NCBI GenBank assembly: GCA_003385635.1
Contig: QQUY01000001.1
Location: 620,001-684,000 of the forward strand
DNA length: 64,000 nt
Direction of reading: 5' to 3'
DNA from: Acidobacteriota bacterium
Lineage (GTDB): Bacteria; Acidobacteriota; Blastocatellia; Pyrinomonadales; Pyrinomonadaceae
Part shown: in pieces, positions 42,673-51,557 of the stretch
Position numbering within the stretch: position 1 is the stretch's first letter
Layout of the letters: every line of letters starts with the position of its first letter
Program-made: the position numbers and the translations under genes
The notes under the pieces: model-generated
The model's database searches: none
Told to the model about the DNA's origin: nothing
What the model saw: the letters and a program-made list of their open reading frames with translations, nothing else

Positions 42673-43533
42673 ATGGAACAGAAATACATCGATCTATACG
42701 ACGAGTACATTCACGGGGTGATGCCGCGCAGGACGTTTGTCGACCGGCTCGCTAAGTTGGCAGGAGGCGTGGCCGCGGCGGCGCTGATACTGCCGGTCCT
42801 CGAGAACAACATGGCAAGCGCCAAGGTAGTCGATCCGGATGACAAGGAGCTCAAGACCTCGAGGATCGAATACGATGCGGCGACCGGCAAGATGAAGGCT
42901 TATCTCGCGCGGCCGGCGAAACAGGATGGAAAGCTGCCGGGCGTTCTCGTCATTCACGAGAACCGCGGTCTTAATCCTCATATCGAAGACGTTACACGCA
43001 GGGCCGCAAAGGCCGGATTCATCGCACTCGGACCGGACGCACTTTCTCCCTTGGGCGGCACTCCTGAAGATCAGGACAAGGCGCGCGGAATGTTTCGCGA
43101 GCTCGACCGGCAGAAGACGATCGACAATTTTGTAGCCGGCGTGAAGTACCTGAAAGGCCTCGAAGGCTGTAACGGCAATATCGGCTGTGTCGGGTTCTGC
43201 TGGGGCGGTTCGATGGCCAACCAGCTCGCCGTCAATTCGCCGGACATGAAGGCCGCGGTGGCTTTCTACGGGAGCCAGGCCGCTGTGGAAGACGTTCCGA
43301 AGATCAAGGGAAATCTGATGCTTCATTACGCAGAGAACGACCAGCGGATCAACGCCGGGATCGAGGCGTACGAGAAGGCGCTGAAAGAAGCAAAGGTTAA
43401 CTACCAGTCATTCATGTACGAAGGCGTCGGCCACGCATTTCACAACGACACCAGCGAGGCAAGGTACAACGAGGACGCGGCGAAACTCGCCTGGAAGCGG
43501 ACGGTTGAATTCTGGAACAAGCATCTCCGGTGA
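42673..43533 (+). CDS. Dienelactone hydrolase family protein with twin-arginine-type N-terminus
   Basis: 286 residues. The first 50 include PRRTFVDRLAKLAGG followed by a hydrophobic stretch and ASA, which fits a Tat signal with a long n-region. The catalytic domain has the family Cys in GFCWGG, an Asp in AENDQRI and a His in GVGHAFHND. Members hydrolyse dienelactone or other esters; the natural substrate here is unknown. The ATG at 42673 with AAGGAG four bases upstream is preferred to one 84 bases earlier. Exported hydrolases of this kind are common in Acidobacteriota. Confidence 0.9.
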   Translation: MEQKYIDLYDEYIHGVMPRRTFVDRLAKLAGGVAAAALILPVLENNMASAKVVDPDDKELKTSRIEYDAATGKMKAYLARPAKQDGKLPGVLVIHENRGLNPHIEDVTRRAAKAGFIALGPDALSPLGGTPEDQDKARGMFRELDRQKTIDNFVAGVKYLKGLEGCNGNIGCVGFCWGGSMANQLAVNSPDMKAAVAFYGSQAAVEDVPKIKGNLMLHYAENDQRINAGIEAYEKALKEAKVNYQSFMYEGVGHAFHNDTSEARYNEDAAKLAWKRTVEFWNKHLR

Positions 43534-43549
43534 GTCTCCTCAGAGGGAA

Positions 43550-43785
43550 GAAGAAGGACACGGATTAACACAGATGAATTAGATGGCAACGCCTGAGAAT
43601 CGGCGCCTTCGGGTCTTGATCAGGGGCCCTTTTAAGAGTTTCGATTGGCAAGGTCGAACGTAGCCGATGTTCAGGATCCGTGTTCATTTCTGTAAGATTC
43701 AAGGCACATGGATAAACTAAGATTCGGTTAGGTTGGGTTCTGAGTACCCGCCATCAGTTTCATCCGTGTTCATCTGTGTCTAATT
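43550..43785. repeat. CACGGATT/CCGTG-type dispersed inverted repeat, copy 4
   Basis: The left word GGACACGGATTAACACAGATG is mirrored by CATCCGTGTTCATCTGTGTC just before bioF, with a middle ATCCGTGTTCATTTCTGT. It fills the space before bioF. Confidence 0.7.
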
Positions 43786-43791
43786 TTCATT

Positions 43792-44940
43792 GTGACAATT
43801 GAGGACCGAACCGAGAAGAGACTTGAAGCTATAGCTGCGGCGGGTGAGACCCGGCGGATGGCGGAGCCGCGCGGGATCGATCTGTCGTCGAATGACTATC
43901 TATGTTTGGCTCAGGATCCGCGCCTTAAAGAAGCAATGATCGAGGGCGTGCGACGATACGGAGCCGGATCTACCGCATCTCGCCTTCTAAGAGGTCACCG
44001 CGATGTTTTCGACCGTGTCGAAAGTGAGTTCTCCAGACTCAAAGGGACCGAGCGAAGTCTTTACTTCTCTACCGGCTACCAGGCGAATCTCGGCATCTTT
44101 CAGACGTTCCTTGAGGAAGGCGACGCCGTTTTCTCCGACGAACTGAACCACGCGAGCATCATCGACGGGATCAGGCTTTCTAAGGCGGAGAAGGTCATCT
44201 TTAACCACGGCGACGTCGAAGATCTCAGATCAAGACTATGCTCTGTAGAAGTAAAGGGGCAGAAGTTCGTCGTAACTGAATCGCTGTTCTCGATGGACGG
44301 TGATATCGCTCCGCTCAAAGAGTACGCTGCGATCTGCCGCGAAACGGGCGCGAACCTGATCGTGGACGAGGCACACGCTGTAGGGATCTACGGCAGGAAA
44401 GGAAGCGGGATGATCGAAGAAACGGGAATCTGGGATGATGTTTTCGTTTCGATAAACACTGCAGGTAAAGCACTTGGTGTCGCGGGAGCTTTTGTTTCCG
44501 GCGATGAGCAGACGATAGAGTACCTCGTTCAGAGGTGCCGTTCGTTCATCTTCTCTACGGCGCCGCCTCCGGCCGTCGCTTACGCTCTTTCAAAGGTCAT
44601 CGGGATGATCGAGATGGAGGAGGACCGACGAACTCGGTTGATGGCTTTGTCCGCTCTTTTCGGCGGAATGCTCTCCGAGGCCGGATTTCCGGTGCGGGAA
44701 AGGCCGACTCAGATAGTCCCGATCGTGATCGGAAGAAGCGAAGAAGCGGTCGCCGTCGCTTCTAAACTACAGGAAGCGGGCTTTGACGTCCGCGCGATCC
44801 GGCCGCCTACGGTTCCCGAAGGAACCGCGCGGCTTCGTATCTCGCTCAACACAGGTGTATCCGAAGCCGATCTCGAACGCCTTGTCATCCTTCTGAAAGA
44901 TATTGTTAAAAAAGAGATAGAGACCGCCTTCTTCGTATGA
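43792..44940 (+). CDS. bioF: 8-amino-7-oxononanoate synthase
   Basis: PLP enzyme condensing pimeloyl-ACP/CoA with alanine; third-from-last step to biotin. 382 residues. Substrate and cofactor motifs: DLSSNDYLCLA, STASRLLRGHRD, FSTGYQANLG, VDEAHAVGIYGRKG, and the PLP lysine in NTAGKALGVAG. The start is a GTG with no Shine-Dalgarno sequence, seven bases after the CCGTG-type repeat. Its stop overlaps the bioD start by four bases. Confidence 0.96.
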   Translation: MTIEDRTEKRLEAIAAAGETRRMAEPRGIDLSSNDYLCLAQDPRLKEAMIEGVRRYGAGSTASRLLRGHRDVFDRVESEFSRLKGTERSLYFSTGYQANLGIFQTFLEEGDAVFSDELNHASIIDGIRLSKAEKVIFNHGDVEDLRSRLCSVEVKGQKFVVTESLFSMDGDIAPLKEYAAICRETGANLIVDEAHAVGIYGRKGSGMIEETGIWDDVFVSINTAGKALGVAGAFVSGDEQTIEYLVQRCRSFIFSTAPPPAVAYALSKVIGMIEMEEDRRTRLMALSALFGGMLSEAGFPVRERPTQIVPIVIGRSEEAVAVASKLQEAGFDVRAIRPPTVPEGTARLRISLNTGVSEADLERLVILLKDIVKKEIETAFFV

Positions 44941-45575
44941 AAGGATTCTTTGTTACCGGGACCGACACGGGTGTCGGCAAGACCGTCGTGTCGGCCTGCC
45001 TTGCAGCATCTCTCCGACGATCTGACGATGTCTGTTACTGGAAGCCCGTCCAGACGGGGATTGAGGAAGACGACGACACGGCGATGGTGGCCGAGCTCGC
45101 AGACTGTTCCAAAGACGAGATCTATTCTGAAGGCATTCGGCTTGAAAGACCGTTGTCTCCTCACCTGTCCGCAAGGCTCGCAGGCGTTTCGATCGATATT
45201 GAGGGAATACTTGTGACAGCCGCGAACCATCCGCGCGAGAGGCTGATGATCGTCGAAGGTGCTGGAGGCGTTCTTGTACCTCTAAATGACAAGGAAATGA
45301 TGATCGACCTGATCCGCGATCTGAATCTGCCCGCGATCGTGGTTTCCCGTTCAGGTCTCGGGACGATCAATCACACGTTGATGACGCTTGAAGTCCTCCG
45401 GCGAAGGGGCATCAATGTTGCCGGCGTCGTGATGAACGGGGACAGAAATGATGAAAATCGGAAGGCTGTCGAGTTCTACGGTGAAATTCCGGTCATCGCC
45501 GAGATTCCGCGCTTTGAACGCCTAGCTGCGGATACTCTTGTTCCATGGGCGCAGAAGAACATCGAGCCGATTTAG
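44937..45575 (+). CDS. bioD: Dethiobiotin synthetase
   Basis: ATP-dependent ring-closing carboxylase that makes dethiobiotin from 7,8-diaminopelargonate and CO2. 212 residues with P-loop GTDTGVGKT and the conserved VEGAGGVLVPL. The start overlaps bioF in ATGA, so the pair is translationally coupled. Confidence 0.97.
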   Translation: MKGFFVTGTDTGVGKTVVSACLAASLRRSDDVCYWKPVQTGIEEDDDTAMVAELADCSKDEIYSEGIRLERPLSPHLSARLAGVSIDIEGILVTAANHPRERLMIVEGAGGVLVPLNDKEMMIDLIRDLNLPAIVVSRSGLGTINHTLMTLEVLRRRGINVAGVVMNGDRNDENRKAVEFYGEIPVIAEIPRFERLAADTLVPWAQKNIEPI

Positions 45576-45590
45576 GTTAATCTGGAAGCT

Positions 45591-45908
45591 ATGCCGATTG
45601 TAAAGAAACGCGAGATCGAGCAGCTCGCGCAAATGAACGGGGAAGAGATCGAGAGGTTCCTTAAGAACCTGCCTGCGACGAAGGACCAGATGGACCGTAT
45701 GTTCGACTTTATAGAGGACAAGCTCGATTCGCAGCCCTGCAACCACACGAATCGCTTCACGATGCAGTTCGTGATGCAGAACATGATGGACTTTGGGAAG
45801 GTCTCCGGCTGGCTGAGCCAGAACGGCGGCTACTGCGACTGCAAGATCCTGGAAGAGATCGCTCCTTACTGGAGAGGGTATTTTCAACAGGATGGACAGG
45901 ATACTTAG
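45591..45908 (+). CDS. DUF2695 family protein
   Basis: 105 residues. The signature CNHT ... WLSQNGGYCDCKIL is the C-terminal Cys/His pattern of DUF2695, probably a metal-binding fold; its function is unknown. It lies 15 bases after bioD and may be in the same transcript. The stop codon lies inside the first copy of the tandem repeat that follows. Confidence 0.85.
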   Translation: MPIVKKREIEQLAQMNGEEIERFLKNLPATKDQMDRMFDFIEDKLDSQPCNHTNRFTMQFVMQNMMDFGKVSGWLSQNGGYCDCKILEEIAPYWRGYFQQDGQDT

Positions 45909-46017
45909 GGTTGTTTACCCGACTTAGGGTTGTTTAGCAGACTTAGGGTTGTTTAGCAGACTTAGGGTTGTTTAGCAGACTTAGGGTTGTTTAGCAGACT
46001 TAGGGTTGTTTAGCCGA
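45904..46017. repeat. Tandem array of six 19-bp units
   Basis: Six direct copies of CTTAGGGTTGTTTAGCAGA; copies two to five are identical and the first and last differ by two or three bases. The array runs straight into the hairpin element at 46008. Confidence 0.95.
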
Positions 46018-46268
46018 CCCGTTCACGGGTCGGTCCCACCCATCAATGGGTGGGCTAAACGTCAGTATTTGTCTCGTTTAGAGCAGCGCTTGCGCTGCCC
46101 AAGCCGGGCGAAGTGTGGCTCAGACATGTGAGAACTGCGTGTCAGAAGCCCGACCGTGAGGGAGGGCTATTTCGAGGACTGAGAGAAAAGTACTGAGGAC
46201 TGAGCGACCGACCCGTGAACGGGTCTGCTAAACGATCCTAGACATCCTGTCCATCCTGTTTTTTCTTT
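45909..46268. other. Intergenic region between the DUF2695 gene and bioA
   Basis: Consists of the 19-bp tandem array, the GTTTAGCC/GGCTAAAC hairpin element, a CAGCGCTTGCGCTG palindrome near 46083, a GCCCGACCGTGAGGGAGGGC word near 46148 and a partial hairpin copy at 46206-46236. No gene found. Confidence 0.7.
46008..46060 (+). repeat. GTTTAGCC double-hairpin element, left of bioA
   Basis: GTTTAGCC ... GGCTAAAC ends enclose two palindromes, CGACCCGTTCACGGGTCG and CACCCATCAATGGGTG. An inverted copy lies at 47645. Confidence 0.85.
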
Positions 46269-47573
46269 ATGTCACTGAATTCTAGGGACCGTAAACACCT
46301 CTGGCATCCGTACACACAGGAGAAAGTCGCGCCGCCGCCGATACCTATCGTAAAGGCGGAAGGCGTCTGGCTGTATACCGAAGACGGACAGAAGCTGCTC
46401 GACGGCGTCTCGTCTTGGTGGGTCAACACGCACGGACATTCGAACCCGTACATCAATGAAGCGCTCGCCAAACAGGCCGCAAATCTCGAACACGTTATCT
46501 TCGCCGGATTCACGCACGAGCCTGCCGTGAAACTCGCCGAGATGCTTGTCGATGTCCTGCCGGCAGGCCTGATGCGCGTCTTCTATTCAGACAACGGATC
46601 GACTTCGGTCGAGGTCGCGCTGAAAATGGCCTATCAATACTGGCGCAACCGGGGAGAAGAAAGGACGACCTTCATCGCGCTGGAACACGCCTATCACGGC
46701 GATACCGTCGGCGCTATGTCCGCAAGCGATGAGTCCGCTTTCACTGACCCGTTCAAGGAACTTCTGTTCAAGGTCCTTCGCGCAGAAGCGCCGTATTCGC
46801 TTCGCTGCGAGCGATGCGAAAAGAAGTGCGATCTTTCGTGTGCCGAAAGCCTTGAAGTTCTGCTCAGTGAGAACGAAGGCGAAATCGCGGCGGTTATCGT
46901 GGAGCCTATGCTTCAGGGCGCAGGCGGAATGATCGTATGGACGCCAGAGTACCTGAAACGGGTAAGAGAGCTTTGTGATGAGTACGGCGTTCTCCTGATC
47001 GCCGATGAGGTACTGACCGGATTCGGCAGGACAGGGAAGATGTTCGCCTGCGAGCACGCCGATATTGCGCCAGACATCATCTGCCTATCGAAAGCGCTGA
47101 CCGCCGGGTATTTGCCCTTTGGAGTGACCGCCGCGACGGAGGAGATCTATGAAGCCTTCTATGATGACGACCGTTTGAAGACGTTCTTTCACGGACACTC
47201 ATACTGCGCGAATCCTCTGGCGTGTGCGGTCGCGATCGCCAACCTTGAACTGTTCGACAAGAACGGTACGATGGGACGCATCGCTTTTATCAACAACAAG
47301 TTTCGCGAATTCGAGCCGACGTTGTCGGCGTTTGACTCAGTCGAGGAAGTGCGGATCATCGGCTCGGTCCTGGCGTTCGAAATGAAGGTTGCCGACACAG
47401 GGTACCTGGCAAATATCGGACAGGAGCTTTACAAGGAATTCCTTTCGAGGGGGATCGTACTCAGGCCGCTCGGGAATGTGATGATCTTTATGCCGCCTTT
47501 CGTGATCGAGGAAAAGGAGGTCGACTGGGTGTTGAATGAGATCGGGGAAGTGCTTCGAGAGATTGAGAATTGA
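46269..47573 (+). CDS. bioA: Adenosylmethionine-8-amino-7-oxononanoate aminotransferase
   Basis: PLP transaminase that uses SAM as amino donor to make 7,8-diaminopelargonate. 434 residues. Typical segments: HLWHPYTQ, DGVSSWWVNTHGH, FYSDNGSTSVEVALKMA, IADEVLTGFGRTG and the PLP lysine in LSKALTAGYLP. A small cysteine group (RCERCEKKCDLSC) lies where non-proteobacterial BioA carry similar cysteines. Separated from bioD by 690 bases that include the DUF2695 gene and repeats. No clear ribosome-binding site before the ATG (TTTTCTTT). Confidence 0.97.
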   Translation: MSLNSRDRKHLWHPYTQEKVAPPPIPIVKAEGVWLYTEDGQKLLDGVSSWWVNTHGHSNPYINEALAKQAANLEHVIFAGFTHEPAVKLAEMLVDVLPAGLMRVFYSDNGSTSVEVALKMAYQYWRNRGEERTTFIALEHAYHGDTVGAMSASDESAFTDPFKELLFKVLRAEAPYSLRCERCEKKCDLSCAESLEVLLSENEGEIAAVIVEPMLQGAGGMIVWTPEYLKRVRELCDEYGVLLIADEVLTGFGRTGKMFACEHADIAPDIICLSKALTAGYLPFGVTAATEEIYEAFYDDDRLKTFFHGHSYCANPLACAVAIANLELFDKNGTMGRIAFINNKFREFEPTLSAFDSVEEVRIIGSVLAFEMKVADTGYLANIGQELYKEFLSRGIVLRPLGNVMIFMPPFVIEEKEVDWVLNEIGEVLREIEN

Positions 47574-47797
47574 AAATTGAAAATTGAGAATGGGGAATTG
47601 TAGATAAGATGAATCGTTTAAAGCACGGCTTCGCCCTCTCGTTCGTTTAGCCCGCCCATTTATGGGCGGGTCCGACCCGTGAACGGGTCGGCTAAAGGAT
47701 CGTTGGTTGAATAAGCGAACGTTATGAGCTTTCTCCGGTAAGGGCGCTGCGCAGCCACTTCAGCCGGGACGCCTTCGCTCCGATCAATTATCAATTC
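47564..47797. repeat. Convergent bioA-uvrA junction with inverted repeats
   Basis: AATTGAAAATTGAAAATTGAG words begin at the bioA stop and are mirrored by TCAATTCTCAATTCTCA at the uvrA end (about 47789-47806). Between them lies the inverted copy of the GTTTAGCC double-hairpin element. Confidence 0.6.
47645..47696 (-). repeat. GTTTAGCC double-hairpin element, right of bioA (inverted)
   Basis: Reads GTTTAGCC, CGCCCATTTATGGGCG, TCC, GACCCGTGAACGGGTC, GGCTAAA: the same two hairpins as at 46008 in reverse order and orientation. Confidence 0.85.
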
Positions 47798-50629
47798 TCA
47801 ATTCTCAGCTTTCACGTACTTTTTCAGGAACTGTCCGGTGTACGACTCCTTAACTTTTGCGATCGCTTCCGGTGATCCTTCAGCCACGACCGTCCCGCCT
47901 CCGATTCCGCCTTCGGGTCCGAGGTCGATGACCCAGTCGGCGGTCTTTATCACATCCAGGTTGTGCTCGATCACCAGGACCGATCCTCCGTTGTCGATCA
48001 ATGCACGGAACGCGGTCAGCAACTTCGAAATGTCATCGAAATGAAGCCCCGTTGTAGGTTCGTCGAAGATGAAAAGCGTATTGGATGCCGATTTGGCTGA
48101 AAGATGAGCGGCTAGCTTTACTCTCTGTGCCTCTCCACCGCTTAAAGTAGTTGCCGACTGGCCGAGCCTCAAATATCCGAGGCCGACCGCCTCGAGAGTT
48201 CTCAGGCGGTTGGTCAGTTTTCGAATCCCCCTGAAGAACCGAATGGCCTCGCGCACGGTCAGGTTCAGAACATCGTTTATGTTCTTGCCTTTGTACTTTA
48301 CCTCGAGGATCTCCGGAGCATATCTCGTCCCGCGGCAGTCTTCGCAGGTCAGTTCGACGTCCGCAAGAAACTGCATCTCGATTTTCACTGTCCCGCTACC
48401 CTGACAGTGCTCACACCGACCGCCGGGGACGTTGAATGAAAAATGCGAGGCGGAATAACCCTTTTTCTGAGAAAGGTTTGTGGAGGCAAACACCTCCCTG
48501 ATCGGATCAAATGCCTTGATGTACGTGATCGGGTTCGAGCGCGGTGTGCGGCCGATCGGCGACTGATCGACAAGGATCACATCGTCGAGATATCCCGCTC
48601 CTTCGATGGAACGAAATTTTCCGACCTCCCCTTTGTAATCCCCAAGCTCCTTCTTGAGGCCCGTGAAGAGAACATCGTGGATGAGAGTTGACTTGCCCGA
48701 CCCCGAGACGCCGGTTACCGCCACGAACATCTCGAGGGGGAATTCAACGTCGATACCCTTCAGGTTGTGTTCCCGTGCGCCGTTCAGTTTGATCTTCTTT
48801 TTCCCCGGTTCCTTTCTGGAAGGGGGGATCATTATCTCCGACTCGCCGCGGAGGTATTTTGCGGTCAAAGATATCGGGTTCTGCACCAGGCCTAGAAAGT
48901 CGCCTTCGTAGACCACGTTCCCGCCTAGTTCGCCCGCATAGATCCCTATGTCGAGCACGTGATCCGCGGCGCGCATCATTTCCTCGTCGTGCTCAACGAC
49001 GACCACCGTGTTGCCAATATCGCGAAGATTTTCGAGGATCCTGATCAGACGAAGATTGTCACGCGGATGCAGACCGATGCTTGGCTCGTCTAGAACATAG
49101 AGAGTGCCGACAAGCAGGGATCCGAGATTCGTGGCAAGCTGAATTCTCTGGGCTTCTCCCCCGGACAGGGTCGAAGCAAGCCGGTCGAGCGTTAGATATT
49201 CAAGCCCTACATCCAGCATAAAGCCGAGGCGGCGGCGAATCTCGTCGAGCAGCTTTTCTCCTATCTTCGATTCTTCTTCCGAAAGCTCAAGCCCGTCAAA
49301 GAAATCCTTTGCATCGGCCAGCGACATCGCGACCGCGTCCGGAAGACTCTTGCCTCCGATCTTCACCGCGCTTGATTCCACCCTGAGGCGCCCGCCGTCG
49401 CAGTCAGGACAACGCGTATAACCCCTGTATTTGGCAAGGAACACGCGGACGTGAAGTTTGTATTTCTTTTTTTCCTTCCACTTGAAAAAGCCCTTTACGC
49501 CGCGCCAACCGTCGCTTCCTTTCAGGATCGCGCGTTGCTGATCGTCCGTCAGGTCCCCGAAAGGGACATCAACCGGAATTCCTGCGATCTCCGCAAATTC
49601 CATCAGCTCCTTGTACGCCCAACGGTGTTTCGGGGTGGAGAATGGCTCGATCGCATCGTCTTTTAGCGAGACCTCAGGATCGGGGATAACAAGGTCGTAG
49701 TCGATGCCGGTCGTATTTCCGAATCCCTGGCAGGTCGGACAGGCTCCGAACGGTGAGTTGAAACTGAAGAGCCTCGGTTCGGGTTCTTCGAATTCCGTAC
49801 CGTCGTTTCTGCAAACAAATGCCTCAGAGAACCGCAGTTCCTCCGGACCGCCCTTCGATTCAGAGTCGGCGTTAACTATGATGGCGGAATGGCTCTCGCG
49901 AAAGCAGGTCTCGAGAGTATCGACTAGCCTTTGACGCACATCGTCAGATGCCTTCAACCGGTCGACCAACACTAGAACATCGTCTAGAACTTCGTCCTCG
50001 TAATCCTCAGGCTTCTGGAGATCTATCGTGTCGCCGTCCCGGTAAATCCTCGAGAATCCGTGCCCGAGCATGGTCATGAGCACGGCCGTCCTGTTTTGTT
50101 CCTTGGCGTTCGGGTTAAAGAAAACGGAAAGCGGGAACAATACCAGAAACCTCGAACCCACTGGCAGCTTTGAGATCACTTCGTCAGCTGAAGACTCAGG
50201 CGAATCCTTGGTAACTTCCTCCCCGCATTTGTAACAGTAGGTCCTGCCGATCCGGGCAAAAAGCAGCCTTAGATAATCATAGATCTCGGTCTGGGTGGCG
50301 ACGGTTGACCGCGGGTTTCGGGTCGAGTTCTTTTGGCGAATGGCAATTGCAGGCGCAATCCCCGTGATCTCGTCGACAAGCGGCTTGTCTATCCTCTCCA
50401 GAAACTGACGTGCATAGGCGGAAAGTGATTCAACGTAACGCCTTTGGCCTTCGGCGTATATCGTGTCGAATGCAAGCGAAGATTTTCCCGATCCCGATAC
50501 TCCCGTTACGACCGTTAGTTTGTTATTAGGAATCGAGACGGAGACGTTCTTTAGGTTATGTACCCGCGCACCACGCACCCGGATCGCGTCTTCTTTCGTC
50601 TTCGCAGCCTGCATAGGTGAAGAATCCAT
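47798..50629 (-). CDS. uvrA: Excinuclease ABC subunit A
   Basis: DNA-damage sensor of nucleotide excision repair. About 943 residues with two ABC modules: Walker A GVSGSGKSSLAF and GVSGSGKSTLIH, signatures TLSGGEAQRIQLA and TLSGGEAQRVKLA, and the zinc modules CPTCQGFG and CEHCQGSG ... CEDCRGTRY. The ATG at 50629 is chosen over an upstream TTG; neither has a strong Shine-Dalgarno sequence. It stands alone, convergent with bioA and divergent from the DUF1223 gene. Confidence 0.97.
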   Translation of the reverse strand: MDSSPMQAAKTKEDAIRVRGARVHNLKNVSVSIPNNKLTVVTGVSGSGKSSLAFDTIYAEGQRRYVESLSAYARQFLERIDKPLVDEITGIAPAIAIRQKNSTRNPRSTVATQTEIYDYLRLLFARIGRTYCYKCGEEVTKDSPESSADEVISKLPVGSRFLVLFPLSVFFNPNAKEQNRTAVLMTMLGHGFSRIYRDGDTIDLQKPEDYEDEVLDDVLVLVDRLKASDDVRQRLVDTLETCFRESHSAIIVNADSESKGGPEELRFSEAFVCRNDGTEFEEPEPRLFSFNSPFGACPTCQGFGNTTGIDYDLVIPDPEVSLKDDAIEPFSTPKHRWAYKELMEFAEIAGIPVDVPFGDLTDDQQRAILKGSDGWRGVKGFFKWKEKKKYKLHVRVFLAKYRGYTRCPDCDGGRLRVESSAVKIGGKSLPDAVAMSLADAKDFFDGLELSEEESKIGEKLLDEIRRRLGFMLDVGLEYLTLDRLASTLSGGEAQRIQLATNLGSLLVGTLYVLDEPSIGLHPRDNLRLIRILENLRDIGNTVVVVEHDEEMMRAADHVLDIGIYAGELGGNVVYEGDFLGLVQNPISLTAKYLRGESEIMIPPSRKEPGKKKIKLNGAREHNLKGIDVEFPLEMFVAVTGVSGSGKSTLIHDVLFTGLKKELGDYKGEVGKFRSIEGAGYLDDVILVDQSPIGRTPRSNPITYIKAFDPIREVFASTNLSQKKGYSASHFSFNVPGGRCEHCQGSGTVKIEMQFLADVELTCEDCRGTRYAPEILEVKYKGKNINDVLNLTVREAIRFFRGIRKLTNRLRTLEAVGLGYLRLGQSATTLSGGEAQRVKLAAHLSAKSASNTLFIFDEPTTGLHFDDISKLLTAFRALIDNGGSVLVIEHNLDVIKTADWVIDLGPEGGIGGGTVVAEGSPEAIAKVKESYTGQFLKKYVKAEN

Positions 50630-50733
50630 GTATAAAGCCAAAAGGAAATTCTATCATCTGGCAGGTTCGAGGGAAACGGGAGCCCGCTGCTCCAGCAGTT
50701 TTCGTTTGTTGGAATAACTTTGAGCCGTTCGGC

Positions 50734-50739
50734 TATAAT
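50734..50739 (+). promoter_or_regulatory. Perfect -10 box directly upstream of the DUF1223 gene
   Basis: TATAAT ends seven bases before the ATG at 50746, with a weak -35 (TTGGAA, 19-base spacer). Transcription would start at or next to the start codon, giving a leaderless message. Confidence 0.4.
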
Positions 50740-50745
50740 ACCGGC

Positions 50746-51543
50746 ATGAGATTGGCCCCGCTTTTGCTGCTGTTGTTGCTGATTTCGGCATGTTCTTTCG
50801 AGCGGCCGGCGGCCGCCAACGTGCTTGAGGAAGGGGTTGCTGCGGCAGCCCGGAAGCCGGTCCTTCTCGAGCTGTTTACTTCGGAAGGATGTTCCAGCTG
50901 TCCGCCGGCAGAGAGAAATCTCGCGTACCTACAAACGGAACAGCCCTATCCTGAAGCAGAGATCATCACGCTGGCGTTTCACGTCGATTACTGGGACGGC
51001 CTTGGATGGAAAGACCCGTTCGCTTCACCCTTATTCACGCAACGGCAAAGGGTCTACGACCGGAAGTTCCGAACTGGAAACATTTACACGCCGCAAATGG
51101 TGGTCGACGGCGACTACGAGTTTGTCGGTTCAAAGCTTGATAAAGCCGAAAAAGCGATCGTCCGTTCGGTCAGGAACGAAAAGGGCGTTGTAGACCTATC
51201 CCTGGCGGATGGAAGACTCTCGATCGATATCACGAAACTTCCCGAGATCGAATACGCGTCAGTTTATCTAGCGTATGCTGAGGATGGGCTCAGCTCTGAA
51301 ATCGAAAGGGGGGAGAATGCCGGCAGGACGCTAAGTCACGTTGCGGTCGTTCGCGCCTTGCAAGGACTTGGGAGGATCGAGCCAGGTAGCTCCTCATTCA
51401 GAATCGAAACAGTGCTGAATGTTGACTCGACGTGGCGGATGGATGCGTTGAAGGCCGTCGTCTTTGTCCAGGAGAACCACACCCGCAAGATCTTCGGAGT
51501 CAGTTCAATACGCCTTTCCGGTGACGGTCCTGTTGCCCCGTAG
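50746..51543 (+). CDS. DUF1223 family lipoprotein
   Basis: 265 residues. N-terminal hydrophobic segment with the lipobox LISAC predicts a lipid-anchored exported protein. The mature part has ELFTSEGCSSCPPAE, the redox-like signature of DUF1223, a thioredoxin-like family of unknown function, and FHVDYWDGLGWKDPFASP. Length is usual. A longer reading frame starts 129 bases earlier but its extra part is inside the promoter region and has no signal-peptide character. The end lies 14 bases before the PRMT-like gene, so the two may be co-transcribed. Confidence 0.88.
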   Translation: MRLAPLLLLLLLISACSFERPAAANVLEEGVAAAARKPVLLELFTSEGCSSCPPAERNLAYLQTEQPYPEAEIITLAFHVDYWDGLGWKDPFASPLFTQRQRVYDRKFRTGNIYTPQMVVDGDYEFVGSKLDKAEKAIVRSVRNEKGVVDLSLADGRLSIDITKLPEIEYASVYLAYAEDGLSSEIERGENAGRTLSHVAVVRALQGLGRIEPGSSSFRIETVLNVDSTWRMDALKAVVFVQENHTRKIFGVSSIRLSGDGPVAP

Positions 51544-51557
51544 GGCCAGAATCAAGA

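Noticed and set aside
45904..46017. TTAGGG words suggesting telomere-like repeats
   Set aside because: They are part of a 19-bp unit and not tandem hexamers, and a bacterial chromosomal location gives no support for telomeres.
45904..46017. CRISPR array
   Set aside because: Units are directly adjacent without variable spacers, and no cas genes are nearby.
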